Source: Pseudocercospora fijiensis CIRAD86 (taxonomy: Eukaryota > Ascomycota > Dothideomycetes > Mycosphaerellales > Mycosphaerellaceae). From it: a stretch of 64,000 bases of DNA. The stretch covers positions 607,400-671,399 of the forward strand of contig NW_006921548.1 in the NCBI RefSeq assembly GCF_000340215.1. The letters run 5' to 3'. The notes under the pieces were generated by a model. The model had not been told where the DNA came from, made no database searches, and worked only from the letters and a program-made list of their open reading frames with translations. Below are positions 1-13,746 of the stretch, piece by piece. Positions within the stretch are counted from its first letter, which is position 1. Every line of letters starts with the position of its first letter. Position numbers and translations under genes: made by a program.

Positions 1-29
1 GCTACGTACGACTACCTTTAATACGACGG

Positions 30-470
30 CTATCGCGATCCCGATACTCCCTTATAAAGGCCTGCTTAAAGACCTCCTAGTCGGCATTAGACTTGTCGTC
101 CTTTTCTAGGTAGCTAACTAGGGTTCTAAGGGTTCGGTAAAGCTTAGTAATAGTAGTCCTCGTAAGGGACCGGACCTTATACTAGTCCGACTCCTCTTCG
201 AGTCTATACTCGGCTAAGTTGTCCTTAAAGCGTTCTACGTGCGCCGTAGCGTTCTACCCTTCGAACAAAGGGTTCCTACTGCTTCCTAGCTCTAGCGGGC
301 GACGCCTGTTCTAACGGAGAAGGTTAGTTTGCCCTTAAATTATCTTTATAACGATATTATAGAGAGCCTCGGGCGTAGAAGGCTCGATAGCCCCTAGGTC
401 GACGGCGCTTATAACAACTAGTCGTCGCCTAATTTCTTCGTTAATAGGGTCCGGTAGGTTATTAGATTCC
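30..470 (-). pseudogene. Degenerate retrotransposon Gag-like fragment
   Basis: Read on the minus strand, this AT-rich stretch gives one frame interrupted only by TAA/TAG codons, with short runs typical of an LTR-retrotransposon capsid, such as ERFKDNLAEYRLEEESD and EVFKQAFIREYRDRD. The stops fall where Trp or Gln would be expected, as RIP produces. There is no zinc knuckle or pol domain in the window, so the element is either a fragment or continues beyond position 1. The Gag assignment rests on general character (charged, helical, WExF-like spacing) and not on a catalytic motif, so another repeat-encoded protein is possible. Confidence 0.35.
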
Positions 471-539
471 GAAGATTCCGCTAATTCGTAATACTCGCTT
501 TCGCTAGAGCTTATTCGATTGTTATAAAGTAGTTAAAAT

Positions 540-1600
540 GAAATGCTATAGGAAAGTGTTTTTAGTATATATTGTAGGTTTGGTTCGATATTGCTATACG
601 AGAAAATAGTATACTAGGCTGTTTTTACTCTAATGTTACCCCTAGGGTAGTATTAGAGTTTAGCCTCCTAGGGGTCGCCTAGATACCCCTAGGAGCTTTA
701 ATTTAGTAAATTTAGATAAAAGCCGCTCGGAGGAAGGAACTGCAATCTCTATTCACACCTAGATCCTAGAAACTAGCTACTTTACTAACTATCGTTATCT
801 CCTTTAGCTAGGCGGAGGGGGCGGGGACCTTCTTTTTCTAGTAGAAGGCTAAGTACTATCCGAACGAGGCAGCGAATCCCGAAGTAATCTACCCGGTTAA
901 TAGGGGAACTGTCTAGGCATCCGACCTGTAATCTAGAAATTGCTATCGTATAGATAGTCTTAGCAAACCAAGTAAGGCCGATAGGTAATTAATCTATCTC
1001 CTCCTTAGGCGGGGCTTATCTCGAGCAAGCGGTGCTAAATGGGTCTTCGACCCGGAGCCGAGTCCTTAGAAGCTAGCTATAGTTATAGACTAGGCCCTAA
1101 GCTGTAATAGTCCTAAGGGTTTGCAGCTTTTCGGGGTTAAAGCGATGCCCTCGTTAAGAGGTTTCTCTGCTTGTCGTAACGGCCCCTTAAGATACTTTAG
1201 TATCGTCCGTATCGTAGGCTCTTATCGTGCCCTCGCTTCGGTTATAGCTATTCGTGCCTAGAGACCACCTTTAATATACCCGAACCTGTTAGATATAAAG
1301 AGATAGCCCTACCTTCGGCTCTAATAAAGGACGGAAACTAATACTACTACTACTACTTATAGCAATAGTATAGGCTACCGAGGGTAACATAACCCATAGC
1401 AATATAGGCAGCTATATTTAGTAAGATAGGATAACGAGACTGTCGCTTAGGCTAATAACTAGAGCCCTACAATATAGGCATTGTAGAAGTGTAATATAAA
1501 CAATGTGCTATACGAGGTTAATAATCTGTCTACTCTGTAGAAGGAGGCCTCTTATATAGGCTTAAAACTGCCCTATAGGTGTGGGGCCGGTTACCAGCCA
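540..1600. repeat. AT-rich RIP-type repeat DNA, no gene seen
   Basis: The composition is AT-rich, with very frequent TA and CTAG and frequent stops in all frames. No domain was recognised. It is continuous with the repeats that follow and is best read as old transposon DNA. Confidence 0.5.
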
Positions 1601-1602
1601 AT

Positions 1603-1834
1603 AGTACCCTAAACGATTCTAAAATTATTCCGGAAATATCTTTTACCGGATTGTCCGCCCGAGCGACCTAGACCGCTTACTAAGGGCGATAGGGTTAGGG
1701 ATAAGTTTTAAAACCTTAATTTTAGTATACTATTAGAGCACTTATACTATTCTCCCTAATAGAAACTTACTATCTAAGTACCCTAACCGATTCTAAAATT
1801 ATTCCGGAAACATCTTTTACCGGATTGTCCGCCC
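1603..1834 (+). repeat. Long direct repeat, copy 1
   Basis: About 230 bp recurs nearly unchanged at 3041-3270. Inside each copy a segment of about 60 bp occurs twice about 175 bp apart; its core reads attccggaaatatctttt, followed by accggattgtccgcccgag. A further diverged core lies near 1961-2020. The layout could be an LTR with internal repeats or a satellite-like array; no coding capacity was seen. Confidence 0.7.
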
Positions 1835-2018
1835 GAGCGACCTAGACGGCTTAATAAGGGCGATAGGGTTAGGGATAGATTTAGAAACTATAATCGAGTA
1901 TACTATTAGAGCTATCCTATTATTTTACTTACTAGTAACCTACGATCTAGGCCTAGCAAGTCGATTCTAAAATTATTCTAGAAACATCTTTTACCGGATT
2001 GTCTGCCCGAGCGACCTA

Positions 2019-2605
2019 GACCCTAGAGCCAAATATTCTAGTATTACAAATTACAATGTTCGCGTATATAGCGTAGGCGCGGCCGTGCGTTACTTAAATC
2101 TTAAATAGGGACATCAAAATATTTATATTAGAATGTTTAAGGTTCTAGCTAGTATTAGCTAGTTTTCTCGACTATTCTAGGTCGTATTAGATTCTATTAG
2201 GTTGAATTTATATAAAAAGTATAAATAAGTATAAGGCTTACGTAGATATCGGGGGTATTACGGCCGATATAGTATTTAGAGTTCTAGAAGCCGACTCGGG
2301 GTACTACGCGTTCTAGACCCTAGAGCTAAACATTCTAGTATTACAATGTTCGCGTATATAGCGTAGGCGCGGCCGTACGTTACTTAAATCTTAAACAGGG
2401 ACATTAAAATATTTGCATTAGAATATTTGAGGTTCTAGCTAGTATTAGCTAGTTTTCTCGACTATTCTAGGTCGTATTAGATTCTATTAGGTCGAATTTA
2501 TATAAAAAGTATAAATAAGTATAAGCCTTACGTAGATATCGGGGGTATTACGGCCGATATAGTATTTAGAGTTCTAGAAGCCGACTCGGGGTACTACGCG
2601 TTCTA
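2019..2605 (+). repeat. Tandem duplication, period about 297 bp (two copies)
   Basis: Copy 1 (2019-2315) and copy 2 (2316-2605) both begin gaccctagag and end tactacgcgttcta. They differ by a 7-bp deletion near the start of copy 2 and scattered transitions. The tandem pair sits between the two long direct repeats. No ORF was recognised. Confidence 0.75.
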
Positions 2606-3040
2606 CTACGACCTAGGAGTATTATACTAGTAATACTAAGGTTCTAAGTACCCTAGTACTATATTTAGTACTTAGCTTTTATCTAAATTAGCTAGGGGTT
2701 CTAAGTAATTCGATTAAAATCTCTAGGTAAAGAAATGAAGGCTCTCGGAGACGATAGTATTATTTCTACGTTCTAAGTACGCAATCGGGTAGTAGGGTAT
2801 AGTTCTACTACTAGATCTAGTACTAAGTGCCTATAGAAATAAGTCGGAAATTCTAGGATATTAGTCCTTACTATCTAGTAAGGTTAATAGATAGGGTAGG
2901 ACCGGAGAGATTTATTTAAAGTATCTACGATATTAGAACGGCGGAATTAGTCGTATAGGGTTAAGGCTAAGTACTAAAAGTTTAATCTAGTATACTACTA
3001 GGGCACTTATACTATTTTCCTTAATAGAAACTTACTATCT

Positions 3041-3270
3041 AAGTACCCTAAACGATTCTAAAATTATTCCGGAAATATCTTTTACCGGATTGTCCGCCCG
3101 AGCGACCTAGACCGCTTACTAAGGGCGATAGGGTTAGGGATAAGTTTTAAAACCTTAATTTTAGTATACTATTAGAGCACTTATACTATTCTCCCTAATA
3201 GAATCTTACTATCTAAGTACCCTAACCGATTCTAAAATTATTCCGGAAACATCTTTTACCGGATTGTCCG
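3041..3270 (+). repeat. Long direct repeat, copy 2, ending at a sharp composition boundary
   Basis: This matches 1603-1834. It stops inside the core motif at ggattgtccgc, after which sequence of balanced composition begins. The abrupt end suggests an insertion or rearrangement breakpoint at about 3270. Confidence 0.7.
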
Positions 3271-6200
3271 CGTTCGTGGCATCATTCTCGCCTTCGCTGC
3301 GGTGGTTTGCGGTTCCGCTTGCGTGCTTGGTGCGACTACTTCCATGTATGTGCTGCAGATGTGACGTCCGTTGATTCCATTAGCAATGGTGATTGCTGCG
3401 CGCGGTGGCACTTCTGTCCAATCCTGTGTGTGCGAGTCAGCAACCCTTTTTACTCCCTGATAGATCATTTGGTATCATCCGCCGTCGACATCCGCAGCTT
3501 ATGAGTGTATGGACCTTAGATTCCTTGTCAGCTACAAAGTGGTTCAGCCTCTCTGACTCCGACTCGTACTACAGAAATGATGCGTCAAGTGCATTCTTCG
3601 GCAAGTGGACCCAAATTTTGAGATCGATTGCACTAAGCAGAAGGACTTGCTCGGTAAGCTCTCACTAGTGCTGGTTGACATGTTCGGAAGCGAGCGTTAT
3701 GCCGGTATGATTGCGCTGTTGCGTTCCTTGGGGAAAATCTGTGGCCGTTCAAGAGTATGAGCCTTTGAATTGGGCATGCGCCTACATGTTTCGCAATATG
3801 TATCATTGGGTGTCGGCTACAGGAATGAGAATAGCTTGAGCAGGACATGATTCGACGGGGAGTTGTAGGTGGCACCGCTCTTCATCGTCGCTAGGGCCAG
3901 GATCAGCAGAGCCAATCGAGCGCAACTTCCTCAGGGCCATATTCGCAGGTGGTTGCAATAGTTTCAGTGTATCTGAAGTCATTGACCTGTGTACTCGACT
4001 TGCGACAGCTTGTGGCGATGAGCCTGAGATTCCATTGTCAAGAACCAAAAAGCAGTATCTCGCGAGGGGGTAGTTCCCAGCAGCTCTTTGTGTGCTCAAC
4101 TGCAGGAAGCATGAGCCAACTACGCAGAGCGACTATCACTCAAAGGGGCTGTCGGTGTTGTTTGTCGTGGTTCAAGCGAACAATGCACTAATGCTATACT
4201 GCAGTGTACCATCGTTTCGGGGCTGTTCTTGGCGGAATCATTTGTGGTGCTTGCTGTCGAAGCAGCGCAACTGCTTTCAACTCGGGGTATAGGTAGTTCT
4301 AGCCTCAGAGTTGCGTCACATATCTGACGACATTTTGTCAATCTAGTCTGATGGCAAATGATGCGAAGATGTGATTGCAAAATAGTCGAATTTGGCTCCA
4401 GTGGCGACTGCTTGTTCCCGAAGACTTCATTTGATACAGGAAGAGTATCGGATGATGAGCATGAGACCTTGTCATGCAGCCCGAGCTCCAATCCCGCTGC
4501 CGCGTTCGAGTGATGTTGCACAGAGGCATTGCCGGTAACTCTCATAGGCGGATTCTTCGACGACGTGGAGCTCCAGCGTGTAAAGGCTAGGACCACGACA
4601 TCAAGCATATATCGCCGGCATACCGTAAGAGAGCAAGCGAAAAGCTCGGTTGAAATGAAGTTGAAAAGCCTACCGACTTAGAATGCCCACGCACGGGCAA
4701 TCAATCGAGGCCAGAGAATGCATCAACGTCAGCAGCGTCAAATTTGCTGCCCAATCGCTCTAAAGTCGCATCCTCGCTGTACCATGTATCTGCTGTGGTA
4801 GCTCGCCATGCTGGCATCATCTCACCTGGAAAGCGGATAAGTCATGTGTTCTGTAGCGTGATCGAGCGAGCCGACACTATCCTCAAAGCCAACCCCGAAG
4901 TCAATGCCTGCCCATTGTCGCAATGTTGACAGCAAAAGGGCCGCTCATGATGACCGCCTTGGCTCATTCAACAAGTCCCACGTAGAGATGCTGGGCGCCC
5001 TGGTTTGGTGGCACCTCCATGCCAATTGCGCACCTGCAGTGGCGTCCCGACCCAGTCGTACCCTGCTACTGGTATCTCTTTTATTTCACGGCACGGAACA
5101 GTAAAGTATACAGTGTCTGAGCTATAGCAAGGCTGGAGCGGTCGCAGCACGGAACCCCGAGTCTTGATGTTGCATTTGTACCTCCTTCTGCTCGACTTCT
5201 GCGCTCCCATCTGCGCATAACGGTGGTGGTCATGGTCATGGTCGGTGCCGAAGATGGAGCTCAATATGGTGGCTGCGATCATTGCGCAGTGTTGGCCGCA
5301 TCGTCTTCGAACTCAAGATTATCATCTTGCCCGGATGTTTCGAAGCCAATGTGCCCCCCAATTGGCGCAGTGCGGGGTGTAGCGTAGTAAGATCGTGAAG
5401 GCAGGCGTGAGCAGTGGCATTCCGCAGTTTCGATCGAGGTGTATATCGCATCAAGGTGTGTTGCGGGACCAAAGAATAGAGCCTGCTTGTCAGCGACGTC
5501 ATCGCGTCTGCCAAGGCGGCTCTCTTTTTCGCCTGGCTGGCAAGGGTTCCCCACGTTCTGGCAAGGGTTCCCCACGTTCTGGCAAGGGTTCCCCACGTTC
5601 TGGCACCCTCCTACCAAATCTTGCCCTGGAGACTACTACTATATAAGCCGAGCCAGAGTGACCTCATCGAGCCCCAGCACTTTGATGAGACTTTGATACA
5701 GCAATATCTTCACTCACTCTACACAACGCCTCGAGGACAAACGATGTTCTTGTTCTTTCCATACTACCACACTTTTCGTGCATCCGTGGGAATTCATACC
5801 CTCTGCGTTGCTCAGCTCAGTCACTGGTCACCCCGGGATGGACACGACAGTGACAAGCCACAATTCACGACAATGATGGTGCGGCAGATGATGACCGCTG
5901 TTCTCTGGCGTACACTCGAATACCTGCTGCCATGAATGCAATTCACGTTTGAAACCTCGACCCAACGAGGAATTTTCCGGAATGGCTCCCTGCAAACAGA
6001 GACTAAGATGATGATTTGATGCATAAGCTCACGAAGCAAGCTTGCTCTCCTCTCGCTGCTTGTCGAATGTGCTGCCAACGAGATACCTTGTCTTGGATTG
6101 AGCTGCATCCCTTTCAGGATGACTGGTGGACTTGCGGTTATGGCTGCCCGACGCCGGGCTTATCATCTCGAACGGCATCGAGTGAACAATCAATTTCGCA

Positions 6201-9200
6201 ACGTTCCTTGCAACATCCCAGCTGGATCTCTCTCAACGCAGACATGAAGATATGGGACAATCAATTCTCGATAGGATGAGATGCCGATGCAGTCGAAGGA
6301 CAGGAGTGATGACTTCGAAACAGCATCACTTCAGACAGATCCGGCATTGCAGAGGCACACCGACATCTGCGCTTGCTCACGTTCTCCACTGCTCAAAGCT
6401 GCTGAAACACGGCCAAGAAGGCGCTGGACGATGACAGTTGAAGCCTCATATACAGCAGAAGAGGCAAGATGAGCCCCACCCTCGCCGACTCCGCGCGCGA
6501 TATACAACCAGAAGAGACCGAATACGAAGCCAAGCAGGGTCAGGACTTTGCTAGTCTTGCCAAATGGCACAGATTCTCAACATTCGATTCTGTTCGGTAG
6601 CGGAACGCTTTACCCTTACATCCTTGGCTCGATCCGTCCGCATTGCGCTTCATCGCCGCTGTCTTCTGGCACAGAGTCGAGATTTCAAGACTTCGTCTTC
6701 CATTCATATGTTCATTTAATTCCATCTCCTTCGCTCCAGGGCCGCGTTTGCTGTCGCCGGCACGCCACATCTTGCATTGATGGGTGCTTCAATGCGCAAG
6801 CCTAGAAGGAGTGGTTGACTTGGAGGGAAAGCTACTCTTTTGCAAGTGTAGACAAGACAGAAGATATGATTGAAAGCAGCTAATGTCTGGATAGACTTCG
6901 GCGCAAGCGACGAGGAGTTTTCAGAACTTCAAATGGCTGAGTAGCGGCATGCCAGCGAAAAGCAGCTGCCGTAATGTCGGCATCTTAGTGGATCTTCCAG
7001 CTTGCGTACGAGCTTGAGAACGCCAGTGTTGGCATCTGTGGCTGCGCCACATCACTACTTGGCGCTTACGTACTGAGAATCATCTCAGCCAGCGTGAGCG
7101 TTGGAGTAGGCAGATGGCGGGAAGCCAACAATACAGCTTTGGAAACCTTCTGAAGTTCCCCGAATTTCGTCAATTCCATCCAGTGACACTGCATTAGCAA
7201 TAGACGACGGCAAACGCTAGCAAGGCTCATGTACTGGTCTTTCGATACGACTTCCGGTGTGCTCCTAGAGATGAATGCCAAAAAGGATGCCACTGCCACC
7301 ACGTTGGATCTTGCATCGTGCCGATGGCTTCTGGCGACAGACTTCGAGCGAGGGCAGATACGCATACCTTACGTTGTCATATCACGACAGTGATGTTCAT
7401 GTCTCACGATTGCCACTACTAGGTTGCAATAGCTCGATCATGACTTCACTGGCGCTTGACGAGATTACGAAGAGAGACATGGCCAGACTATTCGATTGGC
7501 CGATGAACAATAAGCACGAGCACTTGGGTCGACGAGTACCAAATCGCGAGTCTCTATGACTCACGGGCTCTAGCAAAAGGATGCGGATGGTCATCGATAA
7601 CATCTGGGCTCTTGGTGTGAAGATTGGTAGCTTCGACAGATGGTACAGAAGTCAAGCGCCTTGGACAAGATCACTACCATGATCAAGTGCCCTCGCCTAT
7701 CAGGCCTTGTACTGTCGGAGCGCAAATCAATTCCCAGCCTTGTTCTCGTCGAGCGGAGGGGACCGTGGATGAGGATTATCTCATTTAGCTTGCGATTCTC
7801 GATGCGAATCGACAACACCAAAGAAACATGCGCCACTGGATCTTGATACTATTCTCTATCGGAGCTTCAGAGGTTACACGCTCACATCCTTATACAAATT
7901 GCGAACGCACTCGATCTGACCCTCTTCGAAGCACACCCACTATCCGGTCAATATTCGAGCAGCAGATATATGTCGAGCAGCATTTATGGCAATGAACTAT
8001 ATTCAACACGCGCAGATTGTTCTCGGCCAACTTCGTCATTTCTACCCCCTTCTCGGAGCATTCAAACCGAGGCAACGTCCAAAGAAGTGGAGTAATGGCA
8101 GCACATCAATGTTTGGTCTGCTTGAGCACATGCTGCTGCCTTATCCTCAAGGGAGAACTGGCATAAAGGCAGATTACTGACATCAAGCACAGTGACGCAG
8201 CGCATCAGTGCGGGTCAATCGCATGATCATACTATCGACACTATGCCTCAAAGCGGTCAGAATTTACATAGTCGGACATACCTGGGCCTAATTCACCATG
8301 TACGTTCCTCCTCCATCCGTGGTCGTCCCGTCCGATCCATCAACTCGATCCTACCCTACTTTGACGCATCAGTCGCTTGCTTACAGCTCATCGTGGCCTT
8401 ACTCCATTTTCAACGAAGTCCATGTTGTCGCAATGCTTAATATGGCAGGGTTTGGAGAATTTGGACTTCTCACCAGCTTCTGGAACTCTTTCGGATAAGT
8501 CTGACGATACGCATACCTGAGCCTTTCCCTCCGAGCGTGCCAAAGACAAGCAAACATCTTCCGGTATAGCTTTGAGCGACTCCAAGTCGACACCAGCACC
8601 CGAGTTTCAATGCGTCCTTGCCTCCTTTGACTGCGTCTATACCACATCAGACACACCTGCTCAGGCGGCAGAGCCGATGATGTGCCACTCCACAGCAGTC
8701 ATGGAGAGCAGGCGCGGGATCGCTGTGGCAGCTCTTGAACTAGCCTATTTCGCTCGCCCTCGCATCTGGCGTTTCATCCTCCTCCCAACTTGTTACCGCA
8801 CCAGAAGAAGACAAAGTTCCTTGTGAATGGTATCACGACCATCTCATATCTCGTCTACTTTGTCCAGTCGTCATAGACGCTTGCATGTGCTGCTCCGCCC
8901 TTCATTTCTCAAGTCTAAGCTCTCTCCCTCTATCGCGCAACGTTCTTGCTCTCTCGATAACACCCTCGTGCTGCGTCTGATGCGACTTTGGCTTGATCAC
9001 AAGTCTCCGCCAGTTCAAGCAAAAGAAGGCAAAGCGAAAGAAGGCAATCAACCTAGGACTCCTCCTACACATAGTCAGCCTCGGACTTTGTAGCGGCCTA
9101 CAGCATCTTTCAGCATTCTTCAGTGATTTTCGAGTCGGTTACACCGAATCTATCGAGGCAAGGACGACACAAATCTGAAGGCTGCTGAAGTCTGCTTCAC

Positions 9201-9719
9201 AAAGCATTCTAGAAATCTATAAAACTCCCCGAAAGTCAGCATTCGACAGCAAGCATTCGTTGTCAATGCTTTGAGGGAGCTAACGACATGCTCAAAAGGC
9301 ATGCGCTTTTACGAAGACAGTGCGAGGTGCTGAACACCAGATGTCCGGAAGGAGGTTCAGATAGGTGATGAAGTTCATCTGCGTCGAATAGCTAGACCGA
9401 TTCCTAAGGCGCGGTGATACTCAGCAGCTTTAAATGCAGATCGATGACCAGAAACCTAAGCGTCGAAGACTTCTATAGCTGAAGGGTGAGAGGCAGAATC
9501 GCGAGCAACGGAAAGTCGCACGCTCATATCGATTCGTCGACCGATCGGCTTCTCCTATGCGTTGCGAGGACGTTTAAAAATTCTGAGCCCACGCCAAGAC
9601 CGCGCTCAACCTTGCATTCATACATGCATGCTAAGAAATTCGATAATGAGCCTGGACGGCGGTTTCACTACCCCAATATGTAAGAACAGCGAGCCGTGCT
9701 TAGGCGGCTGGAGATGTGT
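3271..9719. other. Balanced-composition block A; no gene supported
   Basis: About 6.4 kb of near 50% GC with no CTAG enrichment. No open frame exceeds about 160 codons, overlapping frames on both strands are equally long, and none shows a recognisable domain, convincing splice pattern or conserved motif. It may be intergenic DNA or decayed genes. The only repeat noticed is the short tandem array at 5539-5601. Confidence 0.6.
5539..5601 (+). repeat. 21-bp tandem repeat, three perfect units
   Basis: The unit ggcaagggttccccacgttc plus a final t occurs three times head to tail with no mismatch, followed by ggcac. Since 21 is a multiple of three it would not break a frame, but no supported gene covers it. 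Confidence 0.9.
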
Positions 9720-10021
9720 TAGCTAGTCAGACGTCGACTTCAATACCCGCTTAATCGAAAGCTCCTAGCCGCTCCTCCAAGCTACTCGATATTAGATCGG
9801 AGACGTCCTACTCTCCTATATATAACGTAAATCCCCAATTCCGGGAGCGGTGCTCTAGGTCCTCTATCGGCTAGAGGAGTCGACCGGTTGTCCTATCCTA
9901 GGGGAATAACAATCAATTATCAGATCTTTAGCAAACTCCCCGTTCGTATACGACTAAACTAAGACTGACTTAAGAGTATAGAATAGGATTACTAAGCGCT
10001 TTGCTTAACACGGGGTTAACT
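9720..10021. repeat. AT-rich flank left of hAT copy 1
   Basis: TpA-rich sequence begins here after block A and runs to the target duplication of the hAT element. No gene or domain was seen. Confidence 0.45.
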
Positions 10022-10029
10022 AGGTAGTG
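10022..10029 (+). repeat. Target site duplication of hAT copy 1, left
   Basis: aggtagtg; pairs with gggtagtg at 13739-13746. One difference (A/G) is of the transition type produced by RIP. Confidence 0.55.
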
Positions 10030-13000
10030 TATAGTTGTTAATTGTTGATTAATTACAATTATATAGCGAATATTACAATTACAACTAATTGTAAGTAATT
10101 AACTATATAATTAAATTATACAATTAGTGCTAGTAGTCGTTATAGTTAAGAAGGAGGTGTATTTATATGCTCTTAGCGTAGTCAACGATTAACACACTAT
10201 ATCTAGCCGCTAGGTCGTTGTCTTCCGCCTCTTCTAATAATGCTAGCTCTTGTAATAGTATATCTATAACGAGGCCTGTTCTTAGCTAATTCTTTAAACA
10301 CTCACTTATCCGAATATAGTTACTACTAAGTTGTAAGCGCTCCTATAATATAGTGCGGCGGCTCTAACTAAAGGTCCGTTCTAACTCGGCTAATATACTA
10401 AAGGCTAACAATATATTAATAGCTAGTTGTGCGAGCGCTTAGTTTGAAGGTCGTTATTATAGCTACTACTTAATGGCGGTTATATAGACTAGCCTGTTTT
10501 TGCCATCCTTGCCTATAATAGGCAATATAGTAGGTGTCGCTTAAATAAAGGTCTCGAAGGGGTCTTCGTTAGTAGCAACTAGGTTAGTTTGAGACTTAAT
10601 TTGCTATCGCTCGAGAGCAGTAAGACCTTCTAAATTGCCTTTAGAAGTAGACGGCTAAGGGCTTCTATAGCGGCTATTATAGTCTTTCTATAGTAACCTC
10701 CTAAGGTCTAATAAGATCTCAATGTCTACCTCCGAGCGCTTCTTAAGCTAGGCAAGTCGACGAGTTAGATATAGAAGTACTGCTATTATATAGACGGCTG
10801 TCTGTTAGTTAAGACTATAGTACTTGTTAAATAGCTGTCTTGCAAGGCGGATTAAGCGGACAAGAGGCTTACGCCGTACGTTGTATTCGGCTAATTAAGT
10901 AAGATAGCTTCTTATATATTCTATAGCTTCTTAATACATATCTAGTGTAATAGTATAGCCTTGTAGCTTGAGAGTGACCTCCTTAAAGGGCACAAGGAAG
11001 TTATAAGTATACTATAGAACCGAGTACTCGTCGCTAGTAAGCTAAGCCTCTCGTAGATGCGGCATCCTATCGAAGAAGCTGTTTAGAATTAGCCTTGTTT
11101 AAAGGGCTTCTTCTATTATAAGAAGCTAACTATTCTAGCGCGTCTCTCCTAGAATCTTAGGTATTAAATAAGGCAGTTAAGGCCACGATTTATATACCTC
11201 CTTAAAGACGTTAAAGTTGTCGTTCGTCCGTAATAGCTTAGCGAGTGCGAATAGCCGTTATAATAGCCCTTGTTTAGCAAAGGAGTCTACGTCTATATCT
11301 AACTACCTAGAAATAGACATAGTATCGCTGTCCTCTATTACTGTCTAGTTAAACTCTTTACTCTTAGTAGACTCCTTATCCTTAGCAAACATAAAGGCTT
11401 GTATTATCCGATTGATAATATAGCTAATATAGCGGAGTTGACGGTCCTTCTAGTAGTTAAAGCTAGCCTGTCGTATATAGCCCTCGATAGATTTATAGAG
11501 CGTGCTATTAGCAGAGGTATTGTTAGCAGTTAACTAGCCAATCTTGCTAGTTATACTAAAGACCTAGAAGCAAGGTATAATAAGCTAAGCGAGGAAGTTA
11601 CCTATATATAAGCCGACCGGAAGTTGTAGCAAATCTAATAGTACTTAAACGAGCCTACCCTTCTCGTCTATATACTAGCAATTAATAGCTTAGAAGTGCT
11701 TCTTACTATATTGAGCCTTCTATATATTAGTACTAAAATAGAGACAGCTTATAGTACTAAAAAGGCGCTGTTTAACTCGTTCTCGCTAGCTCTCGAAGTT
11801 ATAAAGAATATAGGCATATAGCGACGTATACGAGCGTAGAAGTGCGTAGTCGGCTTATAGATTAGCTATTAGAATAAGGTCTCTAAACTCCTTAGAAATA
11901 AGGGCGTTATAAGAGATACTAAGTCCTATAGCAAAGCGAGCGAGGGCATAGCAGAAGGCCTTCTTATCGATAGCGTTCTTAAGGATATTAATCGTCTTCT
12001 AAGCCTCTATATCCTCGTTCTTCCGCTAGACAGACAAGAAGTTAAGCTGTATCTGTTTCTTGCTATTGTCTTCCTTCTCTTTTATACGACTAACGATAAT
12101 CTAATACTTATAGAATAGGTATTTAGCGGCGTTGCTAGATTATAACTAAAAGCGCTCTAGATCGTTGTCTAGACTCTAAACAGTGTCTGTAATAGAACAC
12201 CTTATAGCGGCTATTCTTTAGTCTCTTAGGCTCCTTATCCTTTAGAGGCCGCGAATAAGACTATAACTCCGGATCGCGCCTATTGCTCGCTCTTTTCCTT
12301 TTTTCTAATAGGGTCGGGGTCGGTGTTGGCTATATAGATATTACTAAGGACGATAATAACTGTATAGGAAGGAATAATAGGTTAGGTATTAGTCGAGGTA
12401 GTAGTTGACTTAGTAGCGTAGGATTTGGTACCTCTCCGGCTTTATTATCTTCGAGGTCGCTAAGATCGCTAGAATCTTATGTAAATAGTATCCGTTATCT
12501 ATCGTGCGTTTCCTATTGTGTTTCTTAGCTCTTACGGAAGTTTTCTAAGCGCCGCTATAAAGGCTTAGGGTTTTTACGTATCTCTACTATAGTAAGGAAA
12601 TAGTAGAAGTTATAAAAGAATAGAGGTTTAGAGAATTTGAGTTTGATAGTGCTTACTAAGGTTCAAGGCGCGAGCCGAAGCCGCTCGGTTAGTAGACTCC
12701 GGAGGCTCCTATTAGGCTTTAAAGACCCTAAATAATGTAATTAATAGGAATAGGTAACTAGAACACCGACAAGTCCTGCTATTCTACTATTCTAATCCTT
12801 TATAATACCCTTAATACTACTACTACTACTACTAATATACTCCTTTCCGAGAGCTTCAATAGCTAAGGTATTACGAGCACGTTATATAGCGAGCTCGACC
12901 TTTAATTCGCACTCCTCGCCCGTACGTAGCATATACGACTAGCAAGTATAGGGGTCACTAAATCTAAAGTGCTTCGCTCTCTCTTCGACCCTCTATATAC

Positions 13001-13738
13001 GCTTACGATAGACCTCGTAGCGACAGTCGGTTAGATATACGGCTATATAGTTGCCCTTCTTGCGGATATAATTATCGAAGGCTTCTTACTTCTTAGCAAA
13101 GACGTCGAGCTCGGCATTCTTCGTAATTAGTCGGTATTCTACGCCTTCGTATTCCTTTAGAATAAGGCGAGACTCTTATAATAACCCTTCTGTAACCGTC
13201 TACTAAGCCCCTATTTCCTTATACTATTAATCGAGCCAATCCTAACCTTTTGCCGTCTTCTTAGGGTTCTAACGAAGCCTCTTAGCAACCGGTTGTTCTT
13301 GTTCTTTATTAGAAGCGCTAGATATACTATTAGCGATAGACGACTTCTCGATAGGCGGCTTGTTATCTACTAATTGAGTCTGAGTCTATAGCGGCGGCAG
13401 CGGTAGTAGCGATAATAAGGTGTCTATAACCTCCGATTTAGGCTCGCTATCCGACAGCTATACGATTAGCTATAGCAGTCGCTAGTATTCGCTGTTTACC
13501 TACCTCGATTACTTCTATACGCTTCTAACCTATCGTTAGTACGAGATTGTATAAGGAAAGAGGTAGAAATACGATAATTTATAGGATCTATATACGCCGT
13601 AGTATTGCTATTCTCTCCCTAAGAAACACCGAGTAATTGACTAATTATAATTATAATTACATGCTTAGCAATTACATTTACAATTAATGTGATTGTAAGT
13701 GATTATATAATTAATCCAATTAACAATTAATAACTATA
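10030..13738 (-). mobile_element. hAT-family DNA transposon, RIP-mutated (copy 1)
   Basis: A 3.7-kb element. Its ends are inverted repeats: the left end begins tatagttgttaattgttg, and the right end read inward begins tatagttattaattgttaa. It is flanked by a probable 8-bp target duplication (aggtagtg at 10022-10029, gggtagtg at 13739-13746), the size hAT transposases make. The minus strand encodes a transposase relic. Near 11125-11150 the hAT signature reads TR*NS* with both Trp codons turned to TAG, followed by a LLIIEEAL-like helix; an N-terminal region lies near 12900-13100. Stops are frequent and of RIP type, so the element is dead. A second relative is at 14474-22686. Confidence 0.75.
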
Positions 13739-13746
13739 GGGTAGTG
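13739..13746 (+). repeat. Target site duplication of hAT copy 1, right
   Basis: gggtagtg, directly after the element end aactata; partner of 10022-10029. Confidence 0.55.

Noticed and set aside
5638..5935. TATATAAG box followed by a CT-rich leader and an ATG at 5743, resembling a small fungal gene
   Set aside because: The encoded 63 residues have no signal peptide, domain or conserved pattern; a TATA-like word alone is weak.
7275..7420. Possible HET-domain fragment (GRYAYLTLSY)
   Set aside because: Only a few residues resemble the HET block; the following CWG-type residues are missing and no flanking exons were found.
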